From: Thermodesulfobacteriota bacterium
GTDB taxonomy: Bacteria; Desulfobacterota; RBG-13-43-22
Length of the DNA: 5,095 bases
NCBI GenBank assembly: GCA_025454185.1
Contig: JALOOY010000184.1
Coordinates: 1 to 5,095, forward strand
Reading direction: 5' to 3'
The translations under genes and the position numbers were made by a program. Numbering within the stretch: the stretch's first letter is position 1; each line of letters begins with the position of its first letter. Of the stretch, positions 1 through 5,095 are shown in pieces. The notes under the pieces are model-generated. The model was not told the origin of the DNA, made no database searches, and saw nothing but the letters and a program-made list of their open reading frames with translations.

Positions 1-35
1 GAAGACGGAGGACGGAGGGCGGAGGACGGGGGGCA
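1..35. repeat. Heptad tandem repeat, GAGGACG type, upstream of pbpC
   Basis: Five consecutive 7-bp units can be read: GAAGACG, GAGGACG, GAGGGCG, GAGGACG and a decayed GGGGGCA. The tract is almost pure purine on the plus strand and may continue to the left of the window. It lies immediately before the GTG proposed as the pbpC start, so it may supply purine-rich Shine-Dalgarno-like sequence (GGAGG at 21-25). The period of seven is seen directly; any function is unknown. Confidence 0.75.
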
Positions 36-36
36 G

Positions 37-2226
37 GTGGAAGAGGGAAGAGGGAAGAGGGGAGAAAAAACCGGTGCGGTGAGGGGAGGCTGGGCCAAAA
101 GGGCGGTTGCGGGTCTGGGGCTGGCCCTGGCGTTGGCGGGCCTGCTTCTGGCCGGTCTGGCGTTATCCCCCATTGATCGGGCGTATTTTCCTCCCTTCGA
201 AAGGGTCAGGGCCGAATATAAACAATCGGAGGCCCGGCTTCTGGATCGGAACGGCGAGGTGCTCCATGAACTGCGCATCGACCCCCAGGGCCGGCGCCTG
301 CAGTGGACGGACCTCCGGACCATTTCCCCGGCCTTCATCAAGGCCGTGGTGCAGGTGGAAGACCGGCGCTTTCGTGAACACCAGGGGGTGGATTGGCGGG
401 GCCTGGCCGCCGCGCTGCTGCGGGCGCCTTTTGCGGAACGGAGCCGGGGGGCCAGCACGATCACCATGCAGACGGTGGGCCTGCTGGACCGGCGCCTGCG
501 GGCCCGGGCCGGGCGCAGGACCTGGGCCCAGAAATGGAAGCAGATCCGGGCGGCCCGGGACCTGGAGCGGACCTGGTCCAAGGACCAGGTCCTGGAAACG
601 TACGTGAATCTGATTTCCTACCGCTCCGAATTGCGGGGCATCGCCGCCGCAGCCCGCGGGCTTTTCGACAAGAACCCCGACGGCCTGACCGAAGCGGAGG
701 CGCTGCTGCTGGCCGCCCTGGTGGCGGACCCCAACGCCTCCGCGGCAGCCAGCGGGCGGCGGGCAGACCGGTTGAACCGCTCCCTGGGGTCTGGAATACC
801 GGCGACCGAAATAAGAACGCTGGCGGAAGAAAGGCTGCGGCTGCCCTATCGGGTGCGACCGACGGCCGCCTGGGCGCCCCAAGTGGCCCGCCGTCTTTTA
901 CGGCCGGGCGAGGCCGAGTGCCGCTCCACTTTGGAGGGGAGGCTGCAGCGGGCCGCCCGGGAAATCCTGAGCCAGCATTTGGGAGAACTGCAGGAGCGCC
1001 AGGTCGCCGACGGGGCCGTTTTGATACTGGAAAACCGGACCGGCGAAGTCCTGGCCTATGTGGGCAACAGCGGCCCGGGCTCCAGCGCGCCCTGGACCGA
1101 CGGCGTTCTGGCCCGCCGCCAGGCCGGCTCCACGCTGAAGCCGTTCTTGTATGCGCTGGCCCTGGAGCAGGGCCTGCTCTCGCCGGCTTCCCTGCTGGAG
1201 GACAGCCCCCTGCAGGTGCCTACGGCCACGGGGCTTTATGTCCCCCAGAACTATGATCGCCTGTTCCGGGGCGCCGTGACCATGCGGACGGCTTTGTCTG
1301 CTTCCATCAACATACCGGCGGTGCGGACCCTGCTGCTGATCGGGCCGGGGCCGTTTCTCGACCGGCTCAAAGATCTCGGCTTCGCCAGTCTCGCGGAGGA
1401 CGCCGATTTCTATGGCTGCGCGCTGGCCCTCGGTTCGGCCGATGTGACCCTCTGGGAACTGGCCAACGCCTACCGCACCCTGGCCAACCAGGGGCGCTGG
1501 AGCCCGCTCAAGCTGCGGCTGGGGGACAGGACGGAAAAAGCGGCGGCGCTAATGGATAAAAGGGCCGCGGCCATCATCACGGATATTCTGGCCGACCGGG
1601 AGGCCCGCAGCACCACCTTCGGGTTGGAGAGCCCTCTGGCCACCCGCTTCTGGACCGCCGTCAAGACCGGCACCAGCAAGGATATGCGGGACAATTGGTG
1701 CCTGGGTTTTTCGGAACATTATACGGTGGGGGTCTGGGTGGGCAATTTTTCCGGCGAGCCCATGCGCAACGTAAGCGGCGTATCCGGTGCGGCCCCGGTT
1801 TGGCTCGACCTGATGAACATCCTTCACGGCCGGCGGTCCTCCCGACCGCCCCGCCCTCCGGCCGGTGTGGTTCGGGCCGAGGTCTCCTTTCCGGCGGGAC
1901 CGGAGGCGCCGCGGACGGAATGGTTCATCGCCGGGCGGGAGCCAACAGGGCCGGTGCAACGGGCCACCCTCCATCAGCGCCCCCGCATCGTCTACCCGCC
2001 TCCGGAAACGTTGATCCGGCTCGATCCGGAGATCCCCGCCGGCCGACAATTCGTGCCTCTGCGTTTCCAACCCGAGGGGGCCCAGGGGGAATGGGTATTA
2101 AACGATCGCCGGACCGGCATTTTCCAGCCCTTGTGGCTCTGGAAACCGGAGCCCGGCAACCATGTGCTGTCCCTGGTAGACCGGGAAAATCGGGTCCTGG
2201 ACCAGGTGAGCTTTTCGGTGAGGTAA
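37..2226 (+). CDS. pbpC: Penicillin-binding protein 1C (bifunctional glycosyltransferase/transpeptidase)
   Basis: Class A penicillin-binding protein that polymerises lipid II into glycan strands and cross-links the stem peptides on the periplasmic face of the inner membrane. At 729 residues it is close to the usual PbpC length. A basic N-terminus precedes one membrane anchor (about 23-45). The GT51 domain follows (about 65-240): EDRRF with likely catalytic Glu108, H115/G117, the PbpC-like RGASTITMQ (137-145), and the VLETYVN segment near 185-191. Gln169 stands where many other GT51 enzymes have Glu, as I recall for E. coli PBP1C. The transpeptidase domain has all three motifs: S365-TL-K368, S423-I-N425 and K543-T-G545. 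A Pro/Arg-rich linker (about 599-612) leads to a C-terminal domain (about 630-728) typical of PBP1C (BiPBP_C). GTG 37 is the longest start; GTG 79 (codon 15) still keeps the anchor and is a serious alternative. PbpC is often paired with an alpha-2-macroglobulin-like gene, which is not visible here; the left side is cut off. Confidence 0.95.
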   Translation: MEEGRGKRGEKTGAVRGGWAKRAVAGLGLALALAGLLLAGLALSPIDRAYFPPFERVRAEYKQSEARLLDRNGEVLHELRIDPQGRRLQWTDLRTISPAFIKAVVQVEDRRFREHQGVDWRGLAAALLRAPFAERSRGASTITMQTVGLLDRRLRARAGRRTWAQKWKQIRAARDLERTWSKDQVLETYVNLISYRSELRGIAAAARGLFDKNPDGLTEAEALLLAALVADPNASAAASGRRADRLNRSLGSGIPATEIRTLAEERLRLPYRVRPTAAWAPQVARRLLRPGEAECRSTLEGRLQRAAREILSQHLGELQERQVADGAVLILENRTGEVLAYVGNSGPGSSAPWTDGVLARRQAGSTLKPFLYALALEQGLLSPASLLEDSPLQVPTATGLYVPQNYDRLFRGAVTMRTALSASINIPAVRTLLLIGPGPFLDRLKDLGFASLAEDADFYGCALALGSADVTLWELANAYRTLANQGRWSPLKLRLGDRTEKAAALMDKRAAAIITDILADREARSTTFGLESPLATRFWTAVKTGTSKDMRDNWCLGFSEHYTVGVWVGNFSGEPMRNVSGVSGAAPVWLDLMNILHGRRSSRPPRPPAGVVRAEVSFPAGPEAPRTEWFIAGREPTGPVQRATLHQRPRIVYPPPETLIRLDPEIPAGRQFVPLRFQPEGAQGEWVLNDRRTGIFQPLWLWKPEPGNHVLSLVDRENRVLDQVSFSVR
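40..67. repeat. Heptad tandem repeat, GAAGAGG x3, at the pbpC 5' end
   Basis: Three perfect copies of GAAGAGG (40-46, 47-53, 54-60) are followed by a decayed unit, GGAGAAA. A 4-bp interruption (36-39) separates this array from the GAGGACG array, so 1-67 is nearly all 7-bp-period purine sequence. If pbpC starts at GTG 37, the array encodes the charged N-terminal residues 2-9. Because seven is not a multiple of three, a gain or loss of one unit would shift the reading frame. If the true start is GTG 79, the array is untranslated. Confidence 0.75.
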
Positions 2227-2230
2227 GGAG

Positions 2231-2258
2231 ATTCAAGGTTCAAGGATTCGAGGATTCA
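2231..2258. repeat. Degenerate direct repeat after pbpC (ATTCAAG-like units)
   Basis: Four imperfect units of about seven bases follow the pbpC stop: ATTCAAG, GTTCAAG, GATTCGA, GGATTCA. The last two are shifted by a base, so this is an eroded short-period repeat. It overlaps the left arm of the inverted repeat at 2237-2304. Confidence 0.5.
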
Positions 2259-2311
2259 GGCGCAACATAGTAAGCACCTAATGATGCACTCGAACCCTTG
2301 ATCCTGTTTTT
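2237..2311 (+). terminator. Possible long-loop terminator of pbpC
   Basis: GGTTCAAGGATTCG (2237-2250) pairs with CGAACCCTTGATCC (2291-2304) at 12 of 14 positions, with T-T and A-C mismatches. The right arm is followed by TGTTTTT (2305-2311), as in a factor-independent terminator. The 40-nt loop is long for a classical terminator, and the left arm coincides with a degenerate repeat, so the pairing could be a by-product of inverted repeat copies. It lies 10 bp after the pbpC stop and is the only terminator-like structure I see there. Confidence 0.3.
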
Positions 2312-2320
2312 CGTACAAAT

Positions 2321-2362
2321 TCGATGTTCGATGTTGGACGTTCGATGTTCAATGTTCGTCTT
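2321..2362. repeat. Heptad tandem repeat, TCGATGT type
   Basis: Six successive 7-bp units: TCGATGT, TCGATGT, TGGACGT, TCGATGT, TCAATGT, TCGTCTT. Three are identical and the others differ by one to three bases. The array lies between the convergent 3' ends of pbpC and the dehydratase-like gene, ending 17 bp from the stop of the latter. It shares the period of seven, but not the sequence, with the arrays at 1-67. No coding or RNA role is evident. Confidence 0.85.
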
Positions 2363-2378
2363 TTTATTTTCCTATTAA

Positions 2379-3827
2379 TCACCCCAGCCCCAGCAGGTCC
2401 TTCACCCGCCCGATCTTGCCCGCCAGGTCGGCCTGACGGCCGATCATGATGCGCTGGGCCATGGGCGGGCCGGCCCCGTGCATGGATTCGATGAGGTAGC
2501 CCACGGCCCCGGCGCCGGCCACCAGATTTTCGATCAGGCGCAGCACCTTCATCCGGTCCAGCACCGATCCATCGGGGGCGGCGGCCAGATACTTGCGGAT
2601 GTAAGGACCGGCGACGGGGTCTTCCAGGTCGGCGGCCGCCGGCATAGTGCCGAGCAAGCCGCCGGCAATGTCGGTGGCCAGCCGGGCCAGCTCATAAGGA
2701 AAGCGGGTGACGTTCAGCTTGCAGACGTTGGCCAGCAGCAGATTGACCTGAAAGTTGCCGGCCGGGGTGGCCTCGCCGGCGGCCGAGCAGGCCAGCCCGC
2801 AGGCGTAAATCGTCTCGTTGAGGTGGATCATCTCCACGATTTTGTCCTTGATGTGGCTGGCTTCGGCCGCGCCGTTCAGGCGGGCAATCAAGGCCGTGGC
2901 CCCGATGAGCACGTCGCCCACCCCGACCTTGCAGCCGCCGTAGCTCTGGCGGTGGTAGGAGGCGAAGCGTTCCACCAGGGTCCCGGAAAAATCCACTTCC
3001 CCATTCATAAAGACCCGTTCTTGAGGAACGAAGACGTCCTCGAAGACGGTCATGACCTCCTGGCCCCCGAAGGAAGGGTTGCCCACGTCCAGACCGAAGG
3101 GCTCCAGCTTCCGGGTATCACTGGCCTGGCGGCCGTAGATATGGCGGATCCCCGGGGCGGTGGTGGGGACCGCGCAGCAGACGGCCCAGGGTTCCTCGCC
3201 GTTACGCAGGGTCAGGGTGGGCATGATCAGGACCTCATGGGAGTTGAGCATGCCGGTCTGGTGCAGCTTGGCCCCGTTGATCACCACGCCCTCGGGACGC
3301 TGCTCTTTGACCCGCAGAAAGAGGTCGGGGTCCCGCTGGTCCCGGGGTCGCCGGCCCCGGTCCCCCTTGGGATCGGTCATGGCCCCGTCCACCAGCAGGT
3401 CCTGCTGCTGGATCCACTTCCAGTAGTCCCGGAAGCGCTGGTGGTATACGGTTCCGTGTTTCTGGTCGCATTCGAAGGTGGTGCTGAAAATGGCGTTGGC
3501 CGCGTCGAGGCCCACGCAGCGCTGGAAGCAGCAGGCGGTCTGGTGGCCGCAGTAACGCTGCATCTTGACCTTGTTGATCAGATCCTCCCGGCTCTGGTGC
3601 AGGTGGGTGAAGCGGTTGACCGCCTCCTTGGTCAAAGGGGACTCCACGCAGAACAGTTCCCGGGTCTCCGGGTTGTGGGCCCCGTCATAGGTAAAGGCCA
3701 CGGCCCGGCGGGAGGGTTCCACCAGGCCGTGCTCCGGCAGGTCGGCGGTTTGACGTCCCAGGATGTGGGCCTCGAGATCCAGGGCTGCGATCGATTCGAG
3801 ATATTCTTTTCCGGTTTTAAGGGCCAT
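2379..3827 (-). CDS. abfD: 4-hydroxybutyryl-CoA dehydratase family protein (AbfD-like, HpaB superfamily)
   Basis: The family converts 4-hydroxybutyryl-CoA to crotonyl-CoA by a ketyl-radical mechanism using FAD and a [4Fe-4S] cluster, often with vinylacetyl-CoA delta-isomerase activity. It is cytoplasmic, oxygen-sensitive and has an acyl-CoA dehydrogenase-like fold. All four cluster ligands of the Clostridium aminobutyricum enzyme (C99, C103, H292, C299) have counterparts: C100 and C104 in CFQRC, and H292 and C299 in HRQSYGGC. Y296, K300 and E257 fall at the known catalytic numbers, T191 fits T190, and E447 in ESMHGAG probably fits E455. The length of 482 is close to the family's roughly 490. 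The ATG is preceded by AAGGA about four bases upstream. Additional cysteines (C93, C99) adjoin the first ligand. No CoA transferase or 4-hydroxybutyrate dehydrogenase is visible in the window, and anaerobes often carry several paralogues. The family call is firm; the exact substrate, and so the gene symbol, is inferred. Confidence 0.88.
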   Translation of the reverse strand: MALKTGKEYLESIAALDLEAHILGRQTADLPEHGLVEPSRRAVAFTYDGAHNPETRELFCVESPLTKEAVNRFTHLHQSREDLINKVKMQRYCGHQTACCFQRCVGLDAANAIFSTTFECDQKHGTVYHQRFRDYWKWIQQQDLLVDGAMTDPKGDRGRRPRDQRDPDLFLRVKEQRPEGVVINGAKLHQTGMLNSHEVLIMPTLTLRNGEEPWAVCCAVPTTAPGIRHIYGRQASDTRKLEPFGLDVGNPSFGGQEVMTVFEDVFVPQERVFMNGEVDFSGTLVERFASYHRQSYGGCKVGVGDVLIGATALIARLNGAAEASHIKDKIVEMIHLNETIYACGLACSAAGEATPAGNFQVNLLLANVCKLNVTRFPYELARLATDIAGGLLGTMPAAADLEDPVAGPYIRKYLAAAPDGSVLDRMKVLRLIENLVAGAGAVGYLIESMHGAGPPMAQRIMIGRQADLAGKIGRVKDLLGLG

Positions 3828-3830
3828 ATT

Positions 3831-3840
3831 TTCCTTTCTT
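3831..3840 (-). promoter_or_regulatory. Ribosome-binding site of the dehydratase-like gene
   Basis: Read on the minus strand the stretch is AAGAAAGGAA, with AAGGA ending about four bases before the ATG at 3827-3825. It supports this start codon; there is no better placed in-frame start nearby. Confidence 0.6.
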
Positions 3841-3865
3841 CCCGGCCTGAAACCCTGAGGCCTCG

Positions 3866-3914
3866 CCAGGGATCATCACATTTTAATCTTATGTAGCGGT
3901 ACGATCCCGCCTGG
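3866..3914. repeat. Inverted repeat in the divergent promoter region (possible operator)
   Basis: GGGATC (3869-3874) is the exact reverse complement of GATCCC (3903-3908). The symmetry extends outward, with a 3-bp bulge, through CCA (3866-3868) and TGG (3912-3914). The arms are 28 bp apart. The right arm lies directly downstream of the minus-strand -35-like element and the left arm within the proposed 5' untranslated region of that gene. It could be an operator for a dimeric regulator, but no regulator gene is in the window and chance is not excluded. Confidence 0.3.
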
Positions 3915-3920
3915 TGTCAA
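3886..3920 (-). promoter_or_regulatory. Candidate promoter of the dehydratase-like gene
   Basis: A perfect TTGACA consensus -35 occurs on the minus strand (3920-3915). The -10 is poor: TACATA (3895-3890) has 19-bp spacing, and TAAGAT (3891-3886) matches better but has 23-bp spacing. Transcription would begin about 50-60 bp before the ATG. The weak -10 or long spacer could mean an activator-dependent promoter, or that the perfect -35 is coincidental. Confidence 0.4.
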
Positions 3921-3932
3921 GCGATTTTTGTG

Positions 3933-3960
3933 TTGACTATCGGCAGGGAGATAATAAAAT
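3933..3960 (+). promoter_or_regulatory. Sigma70-type promoter of the GAF gene
   Basis: TTGACT (3933-3938) and TAAAAT (3955-3960) each match the consensus at five of six positions, with a 16-bp spacer. The region is unusually AT-rich for this window. The predicted start near 3967 gives a leader of about 128 nt before the GAF-protein ATG. The -35 is 12 bp from the divergent minus-strand TTGACA, so the two promoters could interfere or share a regulator. Confidence 0.6.
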
Positions 3961-4029
3961 AAAACAATAAACAAAAGAAGTCCAACCGTAACCACACCAC
4001 AATGGGAGGGTGATAACGGACCAGAGGCG

Positions 4030-4063
4030 ACCCCAGGACTCAACAGAGGAATGGGGTTTTTTT
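4030..4063 (+). terminator. Terminator-like hairpin in the GAF gene leader (possible attenuator)
   Basis: ACCCCA (4030-4035) pairs with TGGGGT (4052-4057), and CTC (4039-4041) with GAG (4046-4048) around an AACA loop. The two helices are joined by a purine internal loop, GGA facing GAA, which could form G-A pairs. Seven T (4057-4063) follow at once, the shape of an intrinsic terminator. No plus-strand gene ends upstream, so it would either stop transcription early within the GAF leader (attenuation) or end a short RNA of about 95 nt. Alternative pairings exist: GGGTT (4054-4058) with AACCC (4068-4072), and GGGT (4008-4011) with ACCC (4030-4033). The sequence does not match any riboswitch class I can recognise by eye. 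Confidence 0.55.
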
Positions 4064-4080
4064 ATGCAACCCGTTTCGGT

Positions 4081-4090
4081 AGGAAGGAGG
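4081..4090 (+). promoter_or_regulatory. Strong ribosome-binding site of the GAF gene
   Basis: AGGAAGGAGG contains GGAGG (4086-4090) four bases before the ATG at 4095. It fixes the start of the GAF protein. It lies only 17 bases past the T-run of the upstream hairpin. Confidence 0.8.
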
Positions 4091-4094
4091 AGCC

Positions 4095-4718
4095 ATGAAA
4101 AAGCACCTATTGAACTATGATACCATTCTGAAAGTGACCCAGGCCATTTCCCATTCCCACGATCCCGAAGAAGTGGTCCTGATGGCCGTGAACAGCATCA
4201 GAGACGCCCTGGTGGTCAAGGGGTGCACGCTTTTTCTGATCAACCATAAGACCAAGCACCTGGAGGCGGCCGCGTCCATGGGGTTGAGCACCGAATACCT
4301 CAATAAAGGACCGGTCAGCGCCGTAGAGTCCATCCCCCGGTCCCTGGAAGGACCCGTGGCCATCTCGGACGTGATGGACGATCCCCGGATACAGTATCCG
4401 GAAGCGGCCAAAAAAGAAGGGATTGCCTCGATACTCTCCGTACCGGTGGCCGCCGGAGGTCACGTCCTTGGGTCGCTGCGGGTGTATACGGATAAGCGGT
4501 GGGATTTTACACTGAATGACGTGAATTTCGTTCAGGCCATGGCCTGTTTGGCGGGGCTGGCCATCATCATGGCCCGCCAGTACAAAGGTATGAAAGACAG
4601 CCTGGAATTCCTGAAAAGCCAGCGGGCGGTCAAGACGATGAAGTCCGGGAAAAGGACGTCTTACGAGGGGATACCCGTCAGCGCTCCGGTCAGGAAACCG
4701 GCCAAAAAGAAAAAATAA
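4095..4718 (+). CDS. Stand-alone GAF-domain protein with lysine-rich tail
   Basis: A 207-residue soluble protein made almost entirely of one GAF domain (about 22-162). Features fitting the fold are the opening helix around DPEEVVLMAVNSI, a strand CTLFLIN (44-50), the E-AAASMGLS strand and turn (57-65), the segment PVAISDVMDDPR (87-98), the SILSVPV strand (112-118), the GSLRVYT strand (126-132) and a closing helix with LNDVNFVQAMACLAGLA (140-156). GAF domains bind small molecules or serve in signalling; no kinase, cyclase or transcription-factor output domain is attached, so any output must come from a partner. The last 30 or so residues are basic and end in KKKK, which could contact nucleic acid or be a flexible tail. 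There is no signal peptide or membrane segment. The start is set by a strong ribosome-binding site. Ligand and role cannot be told from sequence. Confidence 0.88.
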   Translation: MKKHLLNYDTILKVTQAISHSHDPEEVVLMAVNSIRDALVVKGCTLFLINHKTKHLEAAASMGLSTEYLNKGPVSAVESIPRSLEGPVAISDVMDDPRIQYPEAAKKEGIASILSVPVAAGGHVLGSLRVYTDKRWDFTLNDVNFVQAMACLAGLAIIMARQYKGMKDSLEFLKSQRAVKTMKSGKRTSYEGIPVSAPVRKPAKKKK

Positions 4719-4727
4719 AGAGGCAGG

Positions 4728-5095
4728 TTATGTCCGGTCCTTGGCGAGCCGAACGATTTCCTCCGCCAGCACCTGCGCCGTATCCACCAGGGGAAGCGCC
4801 GGATCGAGGGCCTCCGTGAGCAGGGAGAGTTCCGTGCAGGCGACGATGAGTGCTTCCGCCCCTTGGGCCACAAGTTCCTTGGCCGCCCGCCGGAGGGTTC
4901 CCTGCTCCTGCGGCCCGTACCGGCCGGCTTTGACTTTCTTGATGGCCTCCATGAGGCGTTCCTCGATCTCCGGCGCGGGGTAGAGGATTTGAACGCCGTG
5001 CTGCCGGAAGGAGCGGGGATAAAGTTCGTTCAGGATCACGGCCCGGGAGGCCAGGACGCCGACGCGGGTTAAGGCGGGGTTTTCAGCGAGCATTT
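4728..5095 (-). CDS. Aspartate/glutamate racemase family protein, C-terminal part (cut by window edge)
   Basis: The C-terminal 121 or so residues of a cofactor-independent amino acid racemase of the Asp/Glu racemase superfamily, resembling E. coli YgeA. These enzymes use two cysteines to invert the alpha-carbon. The second cysteine motif is visible as GAEALIVACTELSLL, with the Cys codon at 4836-4838. RVGVLASRAVI matches the strand opening the second half of YgeA-like proteins (compare VALLGTRYTM in my memory of YgeA), and PLVDTAQVLAEEIV fits the C-terminal end. The ATG at 5093-5091 is almost certainly internal: the frame stays open to the edge, and roughly 110 residues carrying the first catalytic Cys should lie beyond 5095. 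The gene converges on the GAF gene, leaving 9 bp between stop codons. Substrate (aspartate, glutamate or broad) is unknown; other superfamily members such as hydantoin racemases are less likely. Confidence 0.88.
   Translation of the reverse strand, partial: MLAENPALTRVGVLASRAVILNELYPRSFRQHGVQILYPAPEIEERLMEAIKKVKAGRYGPQEQGTLRRAAKELVAQGAEALIVACTELSLLTEALDPALPLVDTAQVLAEEIVRLAKDRT

Noticed and set aside
1..67. CRISPR array or phage attachment site in the repeats near pbpC
   Set aside because: The units are 7 bp and contiguous with no spacers, and there is no integrase, tRNA or cas gene in the window.
163..882. Minus-strand open frame of 239 codons inside pbpC
   Set aside because: Its Pro/Gly/Arg/Gln-rich translation shows no domain, and it lies opposite the conserved GT51 region of pbpC.
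393..1256. Plus-strand open frame of 287 codons in another frame of pbpC
   Set aside because: Low-complexity Gly/Ala/Arg/Pro translation overlapping well-conserved pbpC motifs; a GC-rich shadow frame.
2478..3896. Long plus-strand open frame of 472 codons opposite the dehydratase-like gene
   Set aside because: It is antisense to a gene with complete family motifs. Its translation is rich in Gly, Ala, His and Val with no recognisable domain, and open antisense frames are expected in GC-rich DNA.
3967..4094. A known riboswitch (cyclic di-GMP, fluoride, guanidine, preQ1, glutamine) before the GAF gene
   Set aside because: I compared it from memory with the conserved cores of these classes and found no match; only the terminator-like hairpin is supported.
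5091..5093. ATG as the start of the racemase gene
   Set aside because: The frame remains open to the window edge, and the protein would lack its N-terminal half, including the first catalytic cysteine. It is better read as an internal Met of a gene cut by the edge.

Overview
This is a GC-rich bacterial window with four genes, one of them cut by the right edge. The mix suggests an anaerobic, Gram-negative bacterium, plausibly of the Desulfobacterota or a neighbouring lineage. The grounds are a periplasmic PBP1C-type peptidoglycan synthase, an oxygen-sensitive [4Fe-4S]/FAD 4-hydroxybutyryl-CoA dehydratase-family enzyme, a stand-alone GAF protein, and several 7-bp-period tandem repeats of a kind I associate with intergenic DNA of sulfate reducers. 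The taxon is an inference; no rRNA or other marker gene is present.

Layout. Positions 1-67 are a purine-rich tract of heptad repeats that runs into the annotated start of pbpC. pbpC (37-2226, +) encodes a full-length bifunctional penicillin-binding protein 1C. The gap 2227-2378 holds a degenerate direct repeat, a long-loop inverted repeat that may end pbpC transcription, and a clean tandem array of the heptad TCGATGT. Next, on the minus strand (2379-3827), is a 482-residue protein with the complete set of cluster ligands and several catalytic residues of 4-hydroxybutyryl-CoA dehydratase (AbfD family).

The 267-bp divergent gap 3828-4094 is the most interesting non-coding part. It has back-to-back -35-like elements, an inverted repeat, a good sigma70-type promoter for the plus strand, and a roughly 128-nt leader. 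That leader contains a terminator-like hairpin followed by seven T, just before the strong ribosome-binding site of the next gene. The gene is a small GAF-domain protein (4095-4718, +) with a lysine-rich tail. A convergent aspartate/glutamate racemase-family gene (4728 to beyond 5095, -) follows after only 9 bp, with its N-terminal half outside the window.

How the genes relate. They do not form one operon: orientations are +, -, +, -. The dehydratase-like gene and the GAF gene share a divergent control region, so co-regulation is possible but unproven. I see no mobile element, CRISPR array, tRNA or rRNA. I do not see strong evidence for a wholly new system; the best leads are the structured leader before the GAF gene, the heptad repeats around pbpC, and the uncertain substrate of the AbfD-family enzyme.
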